Assembly (NCBI GenBank): GCA_002189035.1
Contig: CM007990.1
Coordinates: 372,001-436,000, forward strand
Length of the DNA stretch: 64,000 nt
Direction of reading: 5' to 3'
From: Utricularia gibba
Taxonomy: Eukaryota > Streptophyta > Magnoliopsida > Lamiales > Lentibulariaceae
Both the position numbers and the translations under genes were made by a program. Under the pieces are notes generated by a model, which worked only from the letters and a program-made list of their open reading frames with translations, searched no databases and was not told the origin of the DNA. Every line of letters starts with the position of its first letter. Position 1 is the first letter of the stretch. Below are positions 58,889-64,000 of this stretch, piece after piece.

Positions 58889-61218
58889 TCAGCTAGTTGG
58901 CCACTGCAGATTCTGCAATGTAGCTGTCGAGATCATTGGCACGTTCTTCATCTTCGGTGTTTCAATCTTCAGACAGGGAGAGGAAGTGATGGAACTTACC
59001 CTAGAGTCTTCATCTTCACCATCACTTGAGATGAGGAATGAGCTTTCCATTCTGCTTTCAGATAACGAAAGGCAACAATTTGTGTTGGTTGTTAAGCTTG
59101 GTGGGCTTGCTGCACAATCATTCCTGCTAATGATCCAATCCTCCTGTTTCTCGTTTGAGGATAAGAACTCATCTTTGTCTCCACTGCTGCATTCCTCCTC
59201 ATGCTCAGAAGCCGATTCGCAGGAAGCTTCTTCTTCCATCTCTTGTTGGCTGTCATATTCTTCTTCCTCCGTGGAATGAGACGATGGCGCAGAGGAGTAG
59301 CCTTCCTCCCTATCCCGAAGAGCATTTGATATCAGCATCTTAAGCAAGTTCATCACTTGGACAGCATGCATGAGAGCTGTTAAGGGATCAGACATCTGCA
59401 TAAACAAAAATATTAGAATACAGATTGGAAAGTGAAGGCAAGGGGAGTGAGAATCACAAGCACAGCAAGAACCTTGGTCATGTTTGGAGCAAAGACCATA
59501 GCAATATTTCTTTCATTCATCTTGTTGAACTCTTCCAGCTCCACAACATCCGCCATCAGATCAACTGCCCAGCTCAGAAGAGCACTTTCTGTTGGCTTTA
59601 ATTGCTTGATCAACTCAACAGCCCCCTCTTCGCTATTGCATTCCAGCACCTGTTCTGGAGAAAGTCCATCCAGAATACCAGATGGCAGCTCCCGGAACCA
59701 AGCTTTGATCAGACCGGCAAGACAATGGACGTCTATCTCTTGAGGCAAGATGCCACGGTTCAGCTTGTCCCTAACATGTTCCTCTTGCCCATTCTCCGGG
59801 TTTATTCGAAAAATTCCTTCCGACTACCAGACAATATGAGTCAGTGCTGCTCAGGAAATAACTCTTTAAAAAGCAATATTACGCATTATGGAATTGCGTC
59901 CTCACCTTCAGTCCTCCTTTTGAGTACAGGGTCTCCTGCATTAGTAACAGAATGGTGGGAACACTGTTTCCCCTGGAGTCGTACGAGCACTGCATTGACT
60001 CCGGAGACACCCCGAAAGCACTGATGCTGAAACAGTTCACAAGAGACAAAGGTAGGTACATCATGTTTTAATCCCCAAAACTACAATTCAAATAGCTTTG
60101 CAGGTAGAGCTAATACACAATTTTCACTAACGGGCAGGTCAATGAACAGCAGATTTCCCAAACCACTACACATGCTATGCTATGCTTGAGTTAGTGGGAT
60201 TCATCCATCAGCTTTTTTAAAAAAGCTGCTGACTTAGACTGCACAGACATGAATTGAAACGAAGGGTTCACAGTATTCATGAGGATTGAAGTTTACAGGC
60301 TTAGAAGATAATGACTGCAACCTCCAAATTTAAAACTTGGTCCTACGTAAGCTAAAATCTTGTGAATCCTGTCTGAAGAGTAAATAACATGGACCTCGTG
60401 CAAATTTACCCATTCGTTTCAAGAGAAATGAACAGTGGCAGAGAGATACTTGCTTCCTGAAATGAATACTTGTTATTTACATGCCATTACTGTGTCACCC
60501 TCCAGGTCAGAAGTAAATTTAAAACCCATCTGCCACTGAGGGCCACTTTTCAGCTTCTATTCCCTCTTCAGTTTGTCTTAGGCCTTGGCACTCTCAGATA
60601 AAAATCAAATTGATGATGTAAAAGAAAAAAAAAGCATATTTACCAGAAAACACAACCCCAGATTTTCCCCTGCACGGTTTCAAGTGTTCTTTTTTCTTCC
60701 CGAAGTTCGCTAACACTAAAGTAGAAAACCCAAGACTCAAATTTTATATTTTTTTTTTCAAAAAAATTGGTTCTTTGACATGACCCTACATTTTCCAAAA
60801 GCTTAAAATCTTTTTGAATCTTATCATTCGTAGCATGAGCCTGAAAAAATAACGAAGTCCTACGCTGAAAGTCAGGAAATTTAAGAGTTTACGTACCTAG
60901 CACTTGGTGCTCGGCATGTTATCTCAACCTCAAACTCAACGGGGAGCCCCAGAAATCCATGAAATCTATCGAAAGTCACATGAGTTACGTGCTGAAAGTT
61001 CGTCGGCCATCCTATTTCCATCTGGCGGACGGCGGAGATCACATCCTCATCCTCGCTCTCCACTTGACAAGTAGACACCATGGACTTTCTCAGAGCCGAT
61101 AAAATGAAATCCATCACGGATATCTGCTGCTGCGATTTCTCCCCTTTTCAGTTGACTCGAACTTGGGCTCCCTCCCAGCACAACCGCTGCCCCTCGTCAC
61201 CATAACCACGCCCGCCAT
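58889..61218 (-). CDS. CRIB-type Rop GTPase-activating protein (RopGAP), with an apparent one-base deletion
   Basis: Four exons: 60897-61218, 59906-60026, 59473-59823 and 58889-59395; 433 residues after allowing one missing base. RopGAPs switch off Rho-of-plants GTPases at the plasma membrane. A CRIB motif (EIGWPTNFQHVTHVTFDRFH) is followed by the RhoGAP domain. That domain holds SVPTILLLMQETLYSKGGLK, the catalytic arginine-finger segment EGIFRIN, VHCLAGLIKAWFRELPSGIL and NMNER-type MNERNIAMVFAPNMTKMSDP. The C-terminus is an acidic, serine-rich tail. The N-terminal frame breaks at G4 (61141-61144 on +, CCCC). With five Gs, the upstream ATG at 61218 reads through STEKGEKSQQQISVMDFILS into the CRIB exon. 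The alternative is a start at the ATG at 61114, lacking 35 residues. Intron 1 is 870 bp and holds nothing recognisable. Confidence 0.92.
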
Positions 61219-61758
61219 TAATGAAACCTCTCAAGCTGCTTACTTTTCTTGACTAAGAAGCCGAGGAAGGAAGCGGGTCATGAATGGATTACGGCAATGG
61301 AGCGGATTTTTTTGCTTGCTTGCCTTGAAGCCATGAGAAGTGGGGCTTCCTTTATTTGTCTCTGCGACAGACGCGCAACGGCCACTAGATTTCAAATTCT
61401 CGGCTTGTTCACTTTCCAGTACTGTATATTATTTTATTATTATATTATTATTCTGTTATGAATTTGGGCTTGGAGTTGCATTTAATTTCTGTTTTGCCAC
61501 TGACTCTATTTACACCGTCCCTGCAAGTTTAGGTCGCTATCACGTGACGTGTTGTTTGTTAGGTTTTGAAAATTGTGCATTGTTTTTTCACGAGGAAAAA
61601 AAAAAGAAAAAAAGAAAATGGAAATGAAAACCGTTTCCCAAAACCAATGTTCTTTTGTGGCGGGAAGGTACTACGAGCCCTAATTTTCTCCTGCTCCACT
61701 TTCCCAGCAGCATTTAGTTGAATCGAGTTCGTGTTCCGGCGATTATTTTTACTTTTCC
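61219..61758. promoter_or_regulatory. Divergent upstream region between RopGAP and SCC3
   Basis: The two genes start 540 bp apart on opposite strands, so both promoters lie here. A TAT/TTA-rich patch (about 61430-61455) and a G/A-rich run (61590-61625) are the only visible composition features. No motif is assigned. Confidence 0.45.
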
Positions 61759-64000
61759 ATGGAGGAGGAACCGGCAGTGGCGGAACCAGCGACTCGCCGA
61801 TCGGTTAGTCAATCTGTTCACATTTTCTGTGTGTAGTTGATCATGTCATCATGAAAACGTGGATGAGATTATTTCTTGTTTTCCTTCTGTAGTTGGTTAT
61901 TTCATTGTGGAATCGTCGCTGCCATCACTTTTAATTTTTTATGTGTGAATTTTCTACAGAAAAGGGCTAGGGTTACGGTCAGGGATGACGATTTCACTCG
62001 TTTGGATGGACTTGAGGTTGAGTTGGACGAAGAGAGGGAGGAGTCGTCGGATGATTTTGAGGAGCCTAGGCGGAAAGCTAAGAAAAACAGGGCTACTGAG
62101 GGTGCATCAACGTCGGGAGCAGTTGGGCGTAGAAGTAGCCTGAGTTTGATAGGTTGGTCGTTTTTCTATATTTTGGTACCTGGAATTTTTCTGTGTATGT
62201 GGAGGGCTGATCTTGTTAACTCATCCCTGAATGAGAAGAATGGATGTGTTACTGGTCTAACCATTAGATGCAGTTTTTGCCTGTAAAGAATGAATTTATC
62301 GTTCTATCTTGATTTTGTGATCTTGATGGCATATATTGATCGAAAAATTCATCTCCTCCTCAGTTGAGGTCTCCAAGATTTCATTAAGATTTTGCATTTG
62401 TTAAAATCCTGTTGGTTTCGTAATTATTCATTCATAGTTCATTAATTCCATCTTTCACATTCAAACTCATGTCCTTTTCTTCAGATGTCATTAAGGGTGA
62501 TGCGAAAATGATTCCCAATGTAGTCAAATTTTGGGTTGAAAAGTATGAGAGAAGTCGAAACTCTGCGATGGCTGAACTCTTGACTTTGCTTTTTCAGGTT
62601 GGCATGCTGGTTTTAATAATTTTTATGTAAGCGTAATTTTATTTGATGTTGCTTCCATAATATTGCTATCTTGCAGGCATGTGGAGCAGATTATTTTCTT
62701 CAAGAAAATGATGTCGATAAAACTGATGTGGATGATGCTGTAGTTCAGCTTGTAAATATTGCCAAGGCAGTATCCTTTTTTTGAAAACAATGCTCATTTT
62801 CAGTAGTTGAATGTGCAAGCATTTCATAGAATTTTGATGCAGTCTATTCAAAAGAACACAGTTGAAATTTCTTAACACTGATTTAGGGTGATATTGAAGA
62901 TTTTCAAAATTCTAAAAGGGATCTCAAGCATTTCAAAGAAAATTTGCTGTCTTTCATAGATAACGTGGTTGGGGAATGTCAGGATGGACCGTTATTTGAA
63001 AAGGATGAGCCACTCTTTGATCGGTGCATAGACTACATCATTGCCTTGTCGTGGTAAGTTCCTTCATTTCTATAACTAGGAGTGTACTTTTCTGAGATAT
63101 CTAGCAGTTTGTTGTCATATATTAGTTTCTTCTTTACAGTACTCCTCCTAGATTCTATCGTCAAATAGCCACACTTATGGGACTTCAGTTTGTCTCATCC
63201 TTTATAAATGTTGCGAATAAGCTTGGTTCGCTGAGAGAAACTACTCAGCGGCAGCTAAATGCTGAAAAAAAGAAAAATGCTGAAGGACCAGGTATTGAAT
63301 CACTAAATAAAAGGCTGTCAATGGCACACGAGAAAATTACAATTATGGAAGACATGATGCGAAAAATATTTACTGGGTATGCTTATTGGCAGTTGTTCAA
63401 TTCAGTTTGGCTAATTGCATCTTTATAATGTGTCTAATACATTTTGTATGGTGAATTTTAGGTTATTTGTACATCGTTATCGAGACATTGACCCAGATAT
63501 CCGGATGTCATGTATAGACTCACTTGGAAAGTGGATACTTGAGTACCCTTCTCTCTTCTTGCGGGACTTGTATCTGAAGTACCTGGGCTGGACATTAAAT
63601 GATAAAGTAATTATTAGATGATGATTTGAGAATCCAGGAGTGAGAAATTAAGTTACCTGTAGCTAATATCTGCATCATTTCGTTCTATTTTGGCATGCAG
63701 AATCCTGGAGTTAGAAAGACGTCTATTCTGGCATTGCAAAGCCTGTATGAGGTGGATGATAATGTACCTTCTCTTAATCATTTCACTGAGAGGTTTTCTA
63801 AAAGAATGGTAGAACTAGCTGATGACATTGACATTTCTGTGGCTGTCTGCGCTATAGGCCTTGTTAAACAGTTACTCAGGTATGTGGTAGCAGAAAAATC
63901 TCTTTTGTTTGGCATTTATGAAATTGGCCCATGGAATTTCATGATTTTATCTTTTTTTTTTGTTTCTTTTACATGATGCAGACATAGACTTGTTCTGGAT
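61759..64000 (+). CDS. SCC3: Sister-chromatid cohesion protein 3 (SCC3/STAG), partial, runs off the right edge
   Basis: The single plant SCC3/STAG cohesin subunit binds the RAD21/SYN-SMC ring. Exon 1 is 61759-61803 (MEEEPAVAEPATRRS). Exon 2 starts at 61960 with KRARVTVRDDD, followed by acidic and basic nuclear segments. Further exons cover DVIKGDAKMIPNVVKFWVEK (from about 62485), ACGADYFLQENDVD (62677), GDIEDFQNSKRDLKHFKENL (62887), TPPRFYRQIATLMGLQFVSS (about 63140) and LFVHRYRDIDPDIRMSCIDS (63462). The last one is the stromalin conserved domain. NPGVRKTSILALQSLYEVDD follows from 63701, and a last exon begins at 63982 with HRLVLD. All joins examined are in phase. Only roughly the first third of the usual 1,000-plus residue protein is inside the window. 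Confidence 0.95.

Noticed and set aside
1-64000. tRNA, rRNA, or intact transposable element
   Set aside because: I saw no tRNA-like B-box context outside coding sequence, no rRNA, no paired terminal repeats, and no transposase or reverse-transcriptase motifs.

Overview
The window is nuclear DNA of a flowering plant, almost certainly a eudicot. It has spliced protein genes with short introns (mostly 70-400 bp), AT-rich spacers, and plant-only families: the auxin receptor TIR1, an anthocyanin-type R2R3-MYB, the chloroplast protein LPA1, a CRIB-type RopGAP, a NET/KIP1 actin-binding protein, a classical arabinogalactan protein, and a PME with a PMEI pro-domain. I cannot name the species.

Layout. 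1-445: tail of an unidentified + strand gene. 484-1378: a 182-bp tandem repeat. 1379-26354 (-): a complete midasin gene (MDN1) filling 25 kb. 27523-29732 (-) and 30045-30735 (+): a head-to-head pectin methylesterase and PMEI-domain protein. 30949-31419 (+): DUF538 protein. 31685-32734 (-): ribosomal protein eL18. 33328-34090 (-) and 34490-35471 (+): head-to-head eL22 and SmD2. 35759-36216 (-): relic of a UDP-glucuronate decarboxylase gene. 36714-37621 (-): unnamed basic nuclear protein. 38547-43678 (-): DEAH helicase with CCCH zinc fingers. 44436-45227 (+): phi-class GST. 45753-46659 (+): SG6 R2R3-MYB. 46832-49194 (+): LPA1. 49646-50703 (+): FYV7-like rRNA-processing protein. 51232-53388 (-): TIR1. 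53389-56867: gene-free AT-rich spacer. 56868-57957 (+): NET3-like protein. 58137-58502 (-): AGP. 58889-61218 (-): RopGAP. 61759 to the right edge (+): SCC3 cohesin subunit, cut by the window end.

Functional links. Four genes serve the large ribosomal subunit (MDN1, eL18, eL22, FYV7-like), and several of their upstream regions carry telo-box or site II (TGGGCC/T) motifs. The PME and PMEI-domain genes share a 312-bp interval and act in the same cell-wall process. These are neighbourhoods of housekeeping and signalling genes, not an operon-like pathway. I found no CRISPR array, intact transposon or prokaryotic system.

The strongest unexpected signal concerns the sequence itself. Six otherwise convincing genes (eL18, the nuclear protein, LPA1 twice, FYV7-like, TIR1, RopGAP) are each broken by a frameshift that would be cured by one extra base in a G or C run. 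Where I could count, one added base gives a total exon length divisible by three. This looks like homopolymer under-calling in the assembly rather than six pseudogenes, and automated gene models here are likely to be wrong at those points. The most interesting biological structure is the tandem array just after MDN1, whose unit contains a decayed copy of the last MDN1 codons and stop.
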